In this document: one piece after another, positions 17,338-26,368 of the stretch
How the letters are laid out: each line of letters starts with the position of its first letter
How positions within the stretch are numbered: position 1 is the first letter of the stretch
Assembly: GCF_000333895.2 (NCBI RefSeq)
Contig: NZ_ANFM02000032.1
Span: 62,001-126,000 of the forward strand
Length of the DNA stretch: 64,000 nucleotides
Direction: 5' to 3'
Source of the DNA: Grimontia indica
GTDB taxonomy: Bacteria > Pseudomonadota > Gammaproteobacteria > Enterobacterales > Vibrionaceae
Position numbers and translations under genes: made by a program
The notes under the pieces: generated by a model
What the model was told of the DNA's origin: nothing
What the model saw: the letters and a program-made list of their open reading frames with translations, nothing else
The model's database searches: none

Positions 17338-18579
17338 GTGCGAACTTTTGCTGAACTAGAACTGGATCCTCAACTGCTACAAGCGCTGGATGACATGAGC
17401 TTCGAGCGACCAACAGCGATCCAGGCTGGCGTGATCCCTCATGGTATGGATGGCCGTGATATTCTGGCGTCTGCGCCAACGGGAACAGGAAAAACTGCTG
17501 CTTTTGTATTGCCATTGCTGCAACACCTTATCGACTTCCCTCGTCAGAAGCCGGGTCCTGCACGCGCCCTGATCCTGACTCCAACCCGTGAACTGGCCAT
17601 TCAGGTTGCTGATCAAGCCCGCGCGTTGGCGAAATATACCGATTTAAAGATCATTACCATCACAGGTGGTATCTCTTACCAAGAACATGCTGAGATTCTG
17701 GGTAAGACCCAAGACATTGTGGTTGCGACGCCTGGCCGTCTGATGGAATACATCGAAGCTGAACGCTTTGACTGCCGTGCGATTGAAAGCCTGGTTTTGG
17801 ACGAAGCAGACCGCATGCTCGACATGGGCTTTGGTCCTGCTGTTGATAAACTCTCTACCGAATGTCGCTGGCGTAAACAAAGTATGCTGTTCTCCGCGAC
17901 GCTGGAAGGTAAAGGCATTGAAGGTTTCAAGAACACCCTGCTGACCGATCCGGTAGAAGTAGAAGCTGAGCCACCTCGCCGTGAACGCAAGAAGATCACC
18001 CAGTGGTACTACCGCTGTGACGACATGGCGCATAAAAATGCCCTGTTGAAAGCCATTCTGACTGAACAGGCTGAGCGCGCGATCATCTTTGTGAAAACCC
18101 GTGAGCGTCTGGCTGCACTGCGTGAATTCCTGACTAAAGAGAAAGTGAATTGTGCATGGCTGCAAGGTGAAATGGCTCAGGCAAAGCGTACTTACGCTAT
18201 CGAGCGCTTCACTACAGGTGAGATTAATGTTCTGTTGGCGACTGATGTTGCAGCACGTGGTATCGACGTGCCGGATATCGACCACGTCATCAACTTCGAC
18301 CTGCCACGCAAAGCCGACGTGTACCTGCACCGTATCGGCCGTACCGCCCGTGCGGGTAAGAAAGGTAACGCCATTTCTCTGGTGGAAGCACACGACCAAC
18401 CAATGATGGATCGTATCTGCCGCTACATGAAAGAAGACGTGAAAGAACGCTATGTTGATGGCATGAAGCCAAAACATAAGAAGCCGGAATTTAAGAAGAA
18501 AAAGAAAAAGCTTTCTAACAAAGAAGTAAAAGGAAAAGCCAAGAAAGCGGCGAAAAAAGCAGCGAAAAAATCCGCATAA
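17338..18579 (+). CDS. srmB: ATP-dependent RNA helicase SrmB
   Basis: A DEAD-box helicase assisting early 50S ribosome assembly. 413 residues from a GTG at 17338 (MRTFAELELD), which follows GGAG by 9 bases and aligns with the E. coli N-terminus; a GTG at 17323 lacks a ribosome site. Helicase motifs: APTGTGKT (46-53), DEAD, SAT and HRIGRTARAG. The C-terminal tail, from about residue 378, is almost pure Lys/Ala with runs such as EFKKKKKKLSNK and KKAAKKAAKKSA. It is shorter than the E. coli tail but equally basic, suited to RNA binding. It probably shares a transcript with trmN6 and ends at a strong terminator. Confidence 0.95.
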   Translation: MRTFAELELDPQLLQALDDMSFERPTAIQAGVIPHGMDGRDILASAPTGTGKTAAFVLPLLQHLIDFPRQKPGPARALILTPTRELAIQVADQARALAKYTDLKIITITGGISYQEHAEILGKTQDIVVATPGRLMEYIEAERFDCRAIESLVLDEADRMLDMGFGPAVDKLSTECRWRKQSMLFSATLEGKGIEGFKNTLLTDPVEVEAEPPRRERKKITQWYYRCDDMAHKNALLKAILTEQAERAIIFVKTRERLAALREFLTKEKVNCAWLQGEMAQAKRTYAIERFTTGEINVLLATDVAARGIDVPDIDHVINFDLPRKADVYLHRIGRTARAGKKGNAISLVEAHDQPMMDRICRYMKEDVKERYVDGMKPKHKKPEFKKKKKKLSNKEVKGKAKKAAKKAAKKSA

Positions 18580-18616
18580 CCAAGCTTTTACTGGATTTTC
18601 AATTTGATTAACGTTA

Positions 18617-18645
18617 GAAAAGGAGGCGAAAAGCCTCCTTTTTTA
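18617..18645 (+). terminator. Terminator after srmB
   Basis: AAGGAGGC-gaaaa-GCCTCCTT followed by TTTT. Confidence 0.93.
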
Positions 18646-18732
18646 TTTGTTTGCGATCAGTCGCAGAGAAATATTCTAGTTTGCTAATGGAATGCAGACT
18701 AAAGATCGGGCTCACAATCCGTCACATTGACA

Positions 18733-18756
18733 ACACAAAATGTTAACAATTTGTGT
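18733..18756 (+). promoter_or_regulatory. 24-bp near-perfect palindrome upstream of the first alanine symporter
   Basis: Centre TGTTAACA (18741-18748), flanked by ACACAAAA on the left and ATTTGTGT on the right; only the two A positions next to the core break symmetry. A TTGACA (18727-18732) overlaps its left edge and GATTAT (18765-18770) lies to the right, so it overlaps the likely promoter and looks like an operator. The regulator is unknown. Confidence 0.6.
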
Positions 18757-18826
18757 CATTTTCGGATTATCCTGCCGTTGGATAAAAAGTCATCTATCCA
18801 ATATTTTTTATTAGAGGGATCTTGTA

Positions 18827-20368
18827 ATGCAATCTGTTGTTGATTTTTTAAACAGCATTATCTGGAGTCCAGTGCTTATTTACACCTGTTTGGGTGCTGG
18901 CCTGTTCTACTCCATCGTAACGCGCTTTGTTCAGGTTCGTCAGTTCAAAGAAATGACCCGCCTGCTGTTCTCTGGCAAAAGTTCTGAGAAAGGTATTTCG
19001 TCTTTCCAGGCGCTGGCTGTTTCACTCTCAGGCCGTGTTGGTACCGGTAATATCGCAGGTGTCGCTGCAGCGATCGGTTTCGGTGGTCCTGGTGCTGTTT
19101 TCTGGATGTGGGTTGTTGCCTTCCTTGGCGCTGCAACGGCTTACACTGAATCTACCCTTGCACAAATCTACAAAGAAGAAGACAAGGGCGAATTCCGTGG
19201 TGGCCCGGCTTACTACATCGAGAAAGCGATGGGTCAGAAGTGGTACGCATGGATTTTTGCCATCGCGACTATTTTTGCCTGTGGTGTTCTGCTGCCGGGC
19301 GTACAGTCAAACAGTATCGGTAACGCCGTTGAAGCCGCATTCGGCTCTGGTGAAATGATTGAGACCGCGATTGGCACCTACAGCCTGGCGAAAATCATCA
19401 CCGGCACCCTCATCTCCATTTTGCTTGGTTTCATCATTTTTGGTGGCGTAAAGCGAATCGCGAGCTTTACTCAGGTCGTTGTGCCTTTCATGGCTTTGGC
19501 TTACATCATCATCGCATTCGTTATCATTGCGCTGAACATCACTGAAATCCCAGGTATCGTTGCGATGATCATTGGCGACGCATTCACACCTATGGCGGGT
19601 GTTGGTGCGGCTATCGGCTGGGGTGTTAAACGTGGTGTTTACTCTAACGAAGCGGGTCAGGGTACAGGCCCACACGCAGCGGCTGCCGCGAACGTTCAGC
19701 ACCCTGCGCAACAGGGTCTGGTTCAGTCCTTCTCTATCTACATTGATACCCTGCTGGTATGTTCTGCAACCGCGTTTATGATCCTTATCACTGGCGCCTA
19801 CAACGTTCACGGTGCTGGCGAAGCCTTCATCATCCAAAACGTTGCAGCAGACATTGCTGCGAATGGTCCTGTCTTCACCCAGATGGCAATTGAAAGCACC
19901 ATGCCGGGCTGGGGCAAACCGTTCATTGCGATTGCACTGTTCTTCTTCGCGTTCACCACGATTCTGGCTTACTACTACATCGCAGAAACCAACGTGGCCT
20001 ATCTGCGCCGTACCATCAAACTGCCAGGCATGATGTTTGTGCTGAAAGTGATTCTGATGGCAGCGGTATTCTACGGTACCGTGAAAACCGCCAACCTCGC
20101 GTGGGCGATGGGTGACGTGGGTGTGGGTCTGATGGCTTGGCTGAATATTGTAGGCCTAGTGATCATCTTCTTCCTGAGCAAACCTGCCCTTAAAGCGCTA
20201 CACGATTACGAGCGCCAGCAGAAAGAAGGCGTGGAAGAATACACCTTCGATCCTGTGAAGCTTGGTATCAAGAATGCTGACTATTGGGAGCGTCGCCTGG
20301 CACGTCGTACCCAAGACAGCGAAGCTTCGGATGAAGTCTCCGGTAAGCCGATCAATCCGACTGCTTAA
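18827..20368 (+). CDS. AGCS family sodium:alanine symporter (first copy)
   Basis: An inner-membrane sodium (or proton)-coupled importer of alanine or glycine, 513 residues with about 10-11 helices. Family blocks seen: GTGNIAGVAAAIGFGGPGAVFWMW (about 68-91), FRGGPAYYIEKAMG, and the substrate-site region SNEAGQGTGPHAAAAA. The C-terminus is a long hydrophilic tail (from about 467) ending in PINPTA. It resembles AlsT/DagA/YaaJ. Its neighbour yaaA is also the neighbour of yaaJ in E. coli. A second, only moderately similar AGCS gene lies on the other side of yaaA. The ribosome site is GAGGGATC, and a strong terminator follows. Confidence 0.93.
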   Translation: MQSVVDFLNSIIWSPVLIYTCLGAGLFYSIVTRFVQVRQFKEMTRLLFSGKSSEKGISSFQALAVSLSGRVGTGNIAGVAAAIGFGGPGAVFWMWVVAFLGAATAYTESTLAQIYKEEDKGEFRGGPAYYIEKAMGQKWYAWIFAIATIFACGVLLPGVQSNSIGNAVEAAFGSGEMIETAIGTYSLAKIITGTLISILLGFIIFGGVKRIASFTQVVVPFMALAYIIIAFVIIALNITEIPGIVAMIIGDAFTPMAGVGAAIGWGVKRGVYSNEAGQGTGPHAAAAANVQHPAQQGLVQSFSIYIDTLLVCSATAFMILITGAYNVHGAGEAFIIQNVAADIAANGPVFTQMAIESTMPGWGKPFIAIALFFFAFTTILAYYYIAETNVAYLRRTIKLPGMMFVLKVILMAAVFYGTVKTANLAWAMGDVGVGLMAWLNIVGLVIIFFLSKPALKALHDYERQQKEGVEEYTFDPVKLGIKNADYWERRLARRTQDSEASDEVSGKPINPTA

Positions 20369-20388
20369 TCGAGATTATTGAGATACAT

Positions 20389-20421
20389 AAAAGGTTAGCC
20401 TCGGCTAACCTTTTCTTTTTT
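20389..20421. terminator. Bidirectional terminator between symporter and yaaA
   Basis: AAAAGGTTAGCC facing GGCTAACCTTTT with a very short loop, followed by a T-rich run. Confidence 0.9.
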
Positions 20422-20438
20422 CTGATTTTAAATGGCGA

Positions 20439-21212
20439 TTACTGCTCTTCGCGCTTAAACACCAGTTCCTTGTCGCTCGACTCTTCTGCGCTGAACCAGT
20501 ATCCCGCCGTATCAAACTGCTTCAACGCGTCAACCGAATCAATGCGGTTGTCAATGATGTAACGCGCCATCATGCCGCGTGCTTTCTTGGCGAAGAAGCT
20601 GATGACTTTGTACTGGCCGTTTTTCTGGTCTTTGAACACTGGCGTGATGATCTGCCCGTCCAATTGCTTCGGTTTGACTGATTTGAAGTACTCGTTCGAG
20701 GCGAGGTTAACCAGTACCTTGTCGCCCTGCGCGGCCAGTGCCTGATTCAGCTCATCCGTGATGATGTCGCCCCAGAACTGATAAAGATTGGTACCGCGTG
20801 GGTTCGCAAGCTTCGTGCCCATTTCCAAGCGGTAAGGCTGCATCAAATCAAGAGGACGCAACAGACCATAGAGACCTGACAGCATTCGCAGGTGATTCTG
20901 CGCCCAATCAAAGTCCTCTTCACTGAAAGTTTCCGCTTCAAGGCCTGTGTACACGTCGCCTTTGAATGCCAAAACCGCAGGGCGGGCATTGTCGGTCGTG
21001 AACTCCGACGACCACTCAGCAAAGCGTGCCGCGTTCAAACCTGCAATCTTGTCACTCACCTTCATCAGGCTCGAGATATCCGCCGGTGTCAGTTTACGGC
21101 ACACATCAATCAGCGCTTCAGAGTGCTCGGTCAGCATCGGTTGCGTATAACGCTCCGTCGCGAGCGGCGATTGGTAATCCAAGGTTTTTGCCGGAGAAAC
21201 CACAATCAACAT
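20439..21212 (-). CDS. yaaA: Peroxide stress protein YaaA
   Basis: 257 residues, the same length class as E. coli YaaA (258), a DNA-binding protein that lowers free iron and limits Fenton damage under peroxide; in E. coli it belongs to the OxyR regulon. The family N-terminus [13 protein letters not shown] and the blocks [30 protein letters not shown] and [14 protein letters not shown] are all present. It is cytosolic, with no signal peptide. It lies between two AGCS symporters and is transcribed leftward. A terminator belonging to the next gene upstream (21264-21294) separates the two transcripts, so it should have its own promoter within about 50 bp of the ATG. Confidence 0.96.
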   Translation of the reverse strand: MLIVVSPAKTLDYQSPLATERYTQPMLTEHSEALIDVCRKLTPADISSLMKVSDKIAGLNAARFAEWSSEFTTDNARPAVLAFKGDVYTGLEAETFSEEDFDWAQNHLRMLSGLYGLLRPLDLMQPYRLEMGTKLANPRGTNLYQFWGDIITDELNQALAAQGDKVLVNLASNEYFKSVKPKQLDGQIITPVFKDQKNGQYKVISFFAKKARGMMARYIIDNRIDSVDALKQFDTAGYWFSAEESSDKELVFKREEQ

Positions 21213-21263
21213 AGTGTCATTCCTTTCAATCTCTTATTAGCGCAAAGAGTAACACTGACCATC

Positions 21264-21294
21264 AAAAAAGCCACGCGATCAAGCGTGGCTTTTT
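21264..21294 (-). terminator. Terminator of the second AGCS gene
   Basis: AGCCACGC-gatcaa-GCGTGGCT with an A run at 21264-21269, read on the minus strand. Confidence 0.9.
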
Positions 21295-21325
21295 CCGATA
21301 ACTGCCATAGATGAAACCGAATGAC

Positions 21326-22783
21326 TCACCGCGTAGACGAGCGATTTTCCGATTCTGTGACTTGCGGTTTACCCCAAACGCCTGGCTCAATCTGGTTGAG
21401 CATGTCAGGGTGATTGCGGCTATTGAACGAAGGCACTTTGCCCTGTTTCACCTGCTGGTTGTAGTCCTTCGCCAGTGTCACCACAGTGCCGGACAGCAGC
21501 AGGATTGCAATCATATTGACGATCGCCATCAAGCCCATTGAGGTATCCGCCATGATCCAAACCACAGGCAGTTCCGCCATCGCACCAAACATCACCATGC
21601 CAAGCACCACGCAACGGAACAGGTTCAAACCGGCCTTGTGGTTGTGCTCAAGGAATATCAGGTTAGTTTCCGCGTACGAGTAGTTGGCAATGATCGAGGT
21701 AAACGCGAAGAAGAAAATCGCGACCGCCACAAAAATGCCGCCCCAGTCACCCACTTCGTTAGAAAGCGCACGCTGGGTCAGTTCAATGCCGGTGATTTCA
21801 CTGCCCGGCATGTATTCGCCGGACATCAGGATAATTGCCACGGTGGCTGAACAGATAACGATGGTGTCCACAAACACGCCCAGCATCTGCACATATCCCT
21901 GAGAAGCTGGGTGTGGCGGGTACGGCGTTGCACTGGCTGCCGCATTCGGCGCCGATCCCATGCCCGCCTCGTTGGAAAACAGGCCACGCTTAATGCCTTG
22001 CACCATGCCCTGTGCCACTGTGTAACCCAACGCGCCCGAAGCGGCCTCTTCCAGACCGAAAGCACTGCGGAAAATCAGCGACAGCACATCAGGCACTTTT
22101 TCCAAATTGGTCAGCATGATGTACATGGCAAGCGCCAGATAAAGCAGCGCCATCACCGGCACAATCAACTCAGCGGTGCGGGCAATTTTTCGAATGCCAC
22201 CAAAAATAACAAAGGCGGCAAGTACCACCAGCACAGCTCCAACATGGAGAGGATCAAAGCCAAAAGCGACGTAAGCTGCCTGAGTAATGGAATTAGCCTG
22301 TACCGAGTTGAACACTAAGCCAAAGGCGATAATAAGCAGCACGGAGAAGACCACGCCCATCCAGCGCATGCCGAGGCCTTTTTCCATGTAATACGCTGGG
22401 CCACCACGGAAGTTGCCATCGTCATCACGGGTTTTGTAAAGCTGCGCCAGCGTGCTCTCGGCAAAAGCCGTAGCCATTCCCAGCACGGCTATCAACCACA
22501 TCCAGAAAATCGCACCTGGACCACCAAGAGTTAACGCAACAGCAATGCCCGCCATATTGCCCGTGCCCACGCGCGCCGCAAGGCTGGTACACAATGCCTG
22601 AAACGAGGAGATACCCTCTTTGTCTGATTTACGGCTGTTTTTCATCACCTTGAACATGTGTCCAAAGTGACGAATTTGAATAAACCCAAGACGCAGCGTA
22701 AAGAAAATGCCGCCACCGATCAGAAGATAGATGAGCACCGATCCCCAGATCAGGTCGTTTAAAAAGTTGATGAGACTTACCAC
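21326..22783 (-). CDS. AGCS family sodium:alanine symporter (second copy)
   Basis: A 485-residue inner-membrane amino-acid symporter of the same family as the gene at 18827. Conserved blocks: GTGNMAGIAVALTLGGPGAIFWMW, FRGGPAYYMEKGLG and SNEAGMGSAPNAAASA. The two copies share motifs but differ strongly in the loops and the C-terminal tail, so they look like old paralogues rather than a recent duplication, and probably differ in substrate or regulation. It corresponds in position to the alsT gene next to the DUF3545-hemerythrin-ung block in Vibrio. It is monocistronic, with a long upstream gap. Confidence 0.92.
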   Translation of the reverse strand: MVSLINFLNDLIWGSVLIYLLIGGGIFFTLRLGFIQIRHFGHMFKVMKNSRKSDKEGISSFQALCTSLAARVGTGNMAGIAVALTLGGPGAIFWMWLIAVLGMATAFAESTLAQLYKTRDDDGNFRGGPAYYMEKGLGMRWMGVVFSVLLIIAFGLVFNSVQANSITQAAYVAFGFDPLHVGAVLVVLAAFVIFGGIRKIARTAELIVPVMALLYLALAMYIMLTNLEKVPDVLSLIFRSAFGLEEAASGALGYTVAQGMVQGIKRGLFSNEAGMGSAPNAAASATPYPPHPASQGYVQMLGVFVDTIVICSATVAIILMSGEYMPGSEITGIELTQRALSNEVGDWGGIFVAVAIFFFAFTSIIANYSYAETNLIFLEHNHKAGLNLFRCVVLGMVMFGAMAELPVVWIMADTSMGLMAIVNMIAILLLSGTVVTLAKDYNQQVKQGKVPSFNSRNHPDMLNQIEPGVWGKPQVTESENRSSTR

Positions 22784-23396
22784 GCCTACCTCTCTGTACG
22801 CATAAACTGATTCGCAGTGTCGTTGTTCTCCGATGCGGAGAAAATGCGATTTGATGCGACTGACGCAAGCCTAGCGTCTGCCGATAATGATGCAGGTCTC
22901 GTCGGCAAGAAAGCGTCACAAGAACCCCAAAATGTGTCGGTTTTGCGGCAGATCCCGCAAATTGCCGCGAGATGATGCTATCAGCCACGATAAAAATCAA
23001 TATGAATTCAATTTCATATTTTATGAGCAAAAAATACCCACACATCAAGACCAAGCGTTTGCGTTACTGCTTTTCCATAACAGGAATAGAACATCGTGTT
23101 CACCTTGTCTGGCACCCTTTATGCATTTTATTCAATGTGTGACCAAATTCGATATTTCCCCGGTCTTTTGCTGTGACAGGGGCTTGGGGGACACCTCCCC
23201 AGATAAATTTGATGTTGTAGCTGTGAGACAACTTAAGGCACTGCAACTGCACACATTTTGCCCAGCGACGGAATAAAGGTGATTGCGTTCTCATAAAAAC
23301 TTCACTGAGGTGCAACAAATGAGAAACACTTCAATTTTATTTTGTCGGAGGTTTGATACTTAATTAGCGACCGCAACGGTAAAACGAGGTGAATTT
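22784..23396. other. Intergenic region between the second AGCS gene and DUF3545
   Basis: 613 bp with no gene I accept; open frames at 22887-23276 and 23100-23318 lack ribosome sites and look random. An ArgR-box-like dyad lies at 23000-23019 (ATATGAA, 6-bp spacer, TTCATAT; core TGAAT-TCAA-TTTCA, one mismatch to the ARG-box half sites). A GGGGA-CACC-TCCCC hairpin lies near 23185-23200. Both divergent promoters must be here. Confidence 0.35.
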
Positions 23397-23579
23397 ATGG
23401 ATAGCTTTGCCTTTGATGATGTATTCGATCAAGAGCGACCACAACGCGGTGGACGAACCAAACAAGCAAAACGTAAGTGGAGAGAAATTGAGGCGTTAAA
23501 AGACAGACAGCGCCTGCGCAAAGAGCTGCAAGATATCGATATGCTCGGTGACTTCAACGACAGCGATTTCGATTTTTAA
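23397..23579 (+). CDS. DUF3545 family small protein
   Basis: A 60-residue hydrophilic protein with a basic middle (RTKQAKRKWREIEALKDRQR, 20-39) and a strongly acidic end (DFNDSDFDF). The family is common in Vibrionaceae and related gammaproteobacteria and has no known function. A helix with heptad-like spacing in residues 27-47 could form a coiled coil or bind nucleic acid; this is inference. GAGGTG lies 7 bases before the ATG and a terminator follows closely, so despite its size the gene is well supported. It sits in the same alsT-hemerythrin-ung neighbourhood as in other vibrios. Confidence 0.87.
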   Translation: MDSFAFDDVFDQERPQRGGRTKQAKRKWREIEALKDRQRLRKELQDIDMLGDFNDSDFDF

Positions 23580-23640
23580 GTAGCGTACTCACTGGTTTAA
23601 ATCGTCAATTTACTGACAACATAACATTGGAATTTTAAAG

Positions 23641-23671
23641 AAAAGGCACCCGACAAGGGGTGCCTTTTTTT
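23641..23671. terminator. Bidirectional terminator between DUF3545 and hemerythrin genes
   Basis: AGGCACCC-gacaag-GGGTGCCT with flanking A and T runs. Confidence 0.92.
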
Positions 23672-23679
23672 GTTTGTCA

Positions 23680-24216
23680 CTATGGGCCTTTGAGAGCAGC
23701 AGAAAGCTCTTTGAACCTGTCTGCCACCTGCTCACCAAACAGCGGATCAATATCCTCTTCCTCCCATTGTGTCTGCAGGTACTCCCAATCTTCAGTCGTC
23801 AGGGTTTGCTCCAACACAGGCAGGATGGTTTTCTCTTCCAAGTCCAGATGTTCTTTCTGACAGCCTACAAACCGGTTGAGTTTATTGGCAAAGAGATCGA
23901 GCGGAATGACAGCGTCCATCAATATCATGTCGACGGTATCCGCAAACTCAGCGGTTAAACCTGCCAGTGCTTCGTGCTCATCATCCAATCTGGCCACCCC
24001 CTCTGAATCAGGGTAATGCTGTAAGTAATAGTGGTAGATAAGGTCTTCTTTTGGATGGTGATACTTTTCAGCGTACTCTTGCAGGTAACTAACCGTGTCC
24101 TTAATCAGGCTGTAGTTAACGGGCCTTTCCTGCTGAATGGCCGTCAGCTTTTTCGACAACAGTTTAAGCAGTCGGCTGATGTTCCGGTGATCTCTATGAA
24201 TGCTGGTTACTAACAT
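23680..24216 (-). CDS. Hemerythrin-like (HHE) domain protein
   Basis: 178 residues forming a four-helix HHE domain likely to bind a di-iron centre. Candidate ligands in the right order: His7/His10, the pair His53-His54 with Glu57 (EKYHHPKED), His81-Glu82 (DDEHEAL) and His123 with Glu127 (KEHLDLEEK). Proteins of this kind sense or store oxygen, NO or iron, but function is rarely known; E. coli YtfE, for comparison, repairs iron centres and is larger. There is no signal peptide, so it is cytosolic. It converges with DUF3545 and lies near the oxygen-responsive grcA, which may be meaningful. Confidence 0.9.
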   Translation of the reverse strand: MLVTSIHRDHRNISRLLKLLSKKLTAIQQERPVNYSLIKDTVSYLQEYAEKYHHPKEDLIYHYYLQHYPDSEGVARLDDEHEALAGLTAEFADTVDMILMDAVIPLDLFANKLNRFVGCQKEHLDLEEKTILPVLEQTLTTEDWEYLQTQWEEEDIDPLFGEQVADRFKELSAALKGP

Positions 24217-24325
24217 AGCTCCTCCCTTTCTTCATTCACACCACGAGATCAGTCTATCGAACCGGACTGTTCACAAATTGCGCAAGGTCATTTTTTGTTC
24301 AGTTTCACCTTTGCAGTACATACAA

Positions 24326-24358
24326 ACAAAAAGCCCGCGATGAAAATCACGGGCTTTC
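24326..24358 (-). terminator. Terminator of ung
   Basis: AAAGCCCG and CGGGCTTT arms with an inner GAT-gaaa-ATC pairing; an A run precedes on the plus strand. Confidence 0.85.
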
Positions 24359-24377
24359 TAAAATCAATGAAACGAAT

Positions 24378-25058
24378 CTATCCGTAGAGTTCTGGCTGCC
24401 ATTTAATCGGCGCTTTACCAGACTGGGTAAGCAGTGTGTTTGTGGTAGAAAAATGTTTGCAGCCCAAAAATCCACGATGCGCGGAAAGTGGAGATGGGTG
24501 TGGCGCTTCCAACACATGGTGACGGTTACGATCAATCACACGGCCTTTCTTGCGGGCGTGGGAGCCCCAAAGCAGGAACACGACCCCTTCACAATGTTGG
24601 TTTACGGCTTCTATCACGCGATCAGTAAAGGTTTCCCATCCTAAGTGGGCATGAGAGTGTGCGTTACCCTGCTCGACCGTCAGAACGGTATTAAGGAGCA
24701 ACACGCCCTGATCCGCCCAGCTTTTGAGGTATCCATGCTGTGGAATGGTGAAACCTGGAATATCCTGAGCCAGCTCTTTATACATGTTCACCAGCGAGGG
24801 TGGCGTTTTGATACCGGGCAGGACTGAAAAACAAAGACCATGCGCCTGATTAGGACCGTGGTAAGGGTCCTGCCCCAGAATCACCACTTTCACATCTTCC
24901 AGCTCTGTAAAGCGGAAAGCATTAAATACGTCTTCCTTAGGCGGGTAAATCACTGTGCCTTTCTCACGGGCTTCCGCCACATAAGCCATAGTGTGTTTGA
25001 AATAGTCCTGTTCCTTTTCCTGGCCAATCACATCGTGCCAAGTCATCGCCTGTGTCAT
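24378..25058 (-). CDS. ung: Uracil-DNA glycosylase
   Basis: Removes uracil from DNA as the first step of base-excision repair. 226 residues against 229 in E. coli. The water-activating motif GQDPYHG is at 62-68 with Asp64 at the catalytic position, followed by QAHGLCFSV. The DNA-intercalation and catalytic-His motif [11 protein letters not shown] is near 185-195. It follows nfo, whose product, endonuclease IV, cuts the abasic sites that Ung creates; the two are 39 bp apart on the same strand and probably co-transcribed. In E. coli ung also neighbours grcA (yfiD), as here. Confidence 0.97.
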   Translation of the reverse strand: MTQAMTWHDVIGQEKEQDYFKHTMAYVAEAREKGTVIYPPKEDVFNAFRFTELEDVKVVILGQDPYHGPNQAHGLCFSVLPGIKTPPSLVNMYKELAQDIPGFTIPQHGYLKSWADQGVLLLNTVLTVEQGNAHSHAHLGWETFTDRVIEAVNQHCEGVVFLLWGSHARKKGRVIDRNRHHVLEAPHPSPLSAHRGFLGCKHFSTTNTLLTQSGKAPIKWQPELYG

Positions 25059-25097
25059 GCTTTCCCCAATCCTCTCTATTTTTCAGCGTCCGCTATT

Positions 25098-25964
25098 CTA
25101 CGCAGAAACACGCTCAGATGCTGTGACTTCAAACTGACGTAACAAACGGATTTCATCCGCCCACGCTTCCGGTTTAATGGTCTCCAGAATCAATGGAATG
25201 CCATTGAAACGATTGTCTTGCATGATGACCTCAAAACACGGTAAACCAATCTCGCCCTCCCCCAGTGCCTGATGACGATCAACCCGGCTACCAAAAGGCG
25301 TTTTAGAATCGTTGAGGTGCATACCACGCAGATACTGAAAACCTACTGTGTTATCAAACTCCGTAAAAGTCGCTTCTGCCGCACTGTGCGTGCGAAGATC
25401 ATACCCTGCCGCAAAGGCGTGGCAGGTATCAATACAGACACCCACACGGGATTTATCTTCCACTTGCGAGATAATCGCCGCCAGTTGCTCAAACGACCAT
25501 CCAAGATTGGTCCCCTGACCCGCCGTGTTTTCAATCACAGCAACGACCTCTGGCACGGCTTGATGTGCCTGATTGATAGATTCAGCAATCAGGGAAAGGC
25601 AGGCTTCCTCACTGATTTTCTTCAAATGGCTACCGGGGTGGAAGTTCAGCAAGGGTAATCCAAGGATTCGACAGCGCTCCATCTCATCAATAAATGCCGC
25701 GCGGGACTTTTCCAGCTTTTCTTCTTCAGGCGCCCCTAAATTGATGAGGTAGGAATCGTGCGGCAAAACAGCTTCAGGTACGAAGCCGTGCTTTTGGCAG
25801 TTTGCTTTGAATGCCGAGATATTTTTCGCTTCAAGTGGCTTTGCCTGCCACTGCCTTTGATTCTTGGTAAACAGTGCAAACGCATTGGCACCAATTGCCG
25901 CGGCGTTAACTGGCGCATTTTCTACGCCGCCGGATGCCGACACATGCGCTCCGATAAACTTCAT
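25098..25964 (-). CDS. nfo: Endonuclease IV (AP endonuclease)
   Basis: A tri-zinc TIM-barrel enzyme that cuts 5' of abasic sites. 288 residues from the ATG at 25964 ([13 protein letters not shown]), which aligns with E. coli Nfo (285); an upstream ATG at 26000 would add twelve unrelated residues. Metal-site motifs are clear: [35 protein letters not shown] and [23 protein letters not shown]. It is first in an nfo-ung pair dedicated to uracil and abasic-site repair. The ribosome site is GGAGAGAG. A 404-bp non-coding gap separates it from the divergent grcA. Confidence 0.97.
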   Translation of the reverse strand: MKFIGAHVSASGGVENAPVNAAAIGANAFALFTKNQRQWQAKPLEAKNISAFKANCQKHGFVPEAVLPHDSYLINLGAPEEEKLEKSRAAFIDEMERCRILGLPLLNFHPGSHLKKISEEACLSLIAESINQAHQAVPEVVAVIENTAGQGTNLGWSFEQLAAIISQVEDKSRVGVCIDTCHAFAAGYDLRTHSAAEATFTEFDNTVGFQYLRGMHLNDSKTPFGSRVDRHQALGEGEIGLPCFEVIMQDNRFNGIPLILETIKPEAWADEIRLLRQFEVTASERVSA

Positions 25965-26210
25965 CTTCTCTCTCCAGGCCGAAACCGTAACCGACAACAT
26001 TTTAAGTTACTCATACCGTAAAAGTCCGTTTTGATTTGCATAACGCTCTAGCACCACCCGACTGTGCCATCACATGGACTTAGGGCGATATCCGTATGTA
26101 TTGCAGTGCAAGTCACACGCTCTAAATGTAGTAATTAAATTACATTTGTAATTTTTCACAGAATATCATCTTGTTAAAAATTTGTTTTAAACCATATATT
26201 TGATCTTTTA

Positions 26211-26224
26211 TTGATTCAAAACAA
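26211..26224 (+). promoter_or_regulatory. Upstream FNR box of grcA
   Basis: TTGATTCAAAACAA against the consensus TTGAT-N4-ATCAA: one mismatch. Centred at 26217.5, exactly 53 bp upstream of the second box, about -94 from the inferred start of transcription. Confidence 0.7.
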
Positions 26225-26263
26225 AAAATCCAAGGCGTAAATTTCGCATATTTTGATTGTATT

Positions 26264-26277
26264 TTGACTAAAATCAA
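26264..26277 (+). promoter_or_regulatory. Promoter-proximal FNR box of grcA
   Basis: TTGACTAAAATCAA, one mismatch from the FNR consensus. A -10-like TATACA lies at 26300-26305, which puts the start near 26312 and the box centre at -41.5, the class II activator position. Confidence 0.85.
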
Positions 26278-26368
26278 AATAACCTTACAAAAAGTAAGGT
26301 ATACAAGTACCCAGCTCATCAATTGATGGAAAATTAAAACCACCAAGCCTATCAAAAGGGGAAGGATT

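Larger units (their letters stand above)
25965..26368. other. nfo-grcA divergent intergenic region
   Basis: 404 bp. It carries the grcA promoter with two FNR boxes (listed separately) and, on the other strand, the nfo promoter. A+T content rises sharply from about 26130 to 26310. No gene is seen. Confidence 0.6.

Noticed and set aside
17644-18477. A 277-codon minus-strand frame opposite srmB
   Set aside because: Antisense shadow of srmB with no ribosome site and no recognisable domain.
22887-23276. A 129-codon frame in the gap before DUF3545
   Set aside because: No ribosome site, erratic composition and no family resemblance; it crosses probable promoter sequence.
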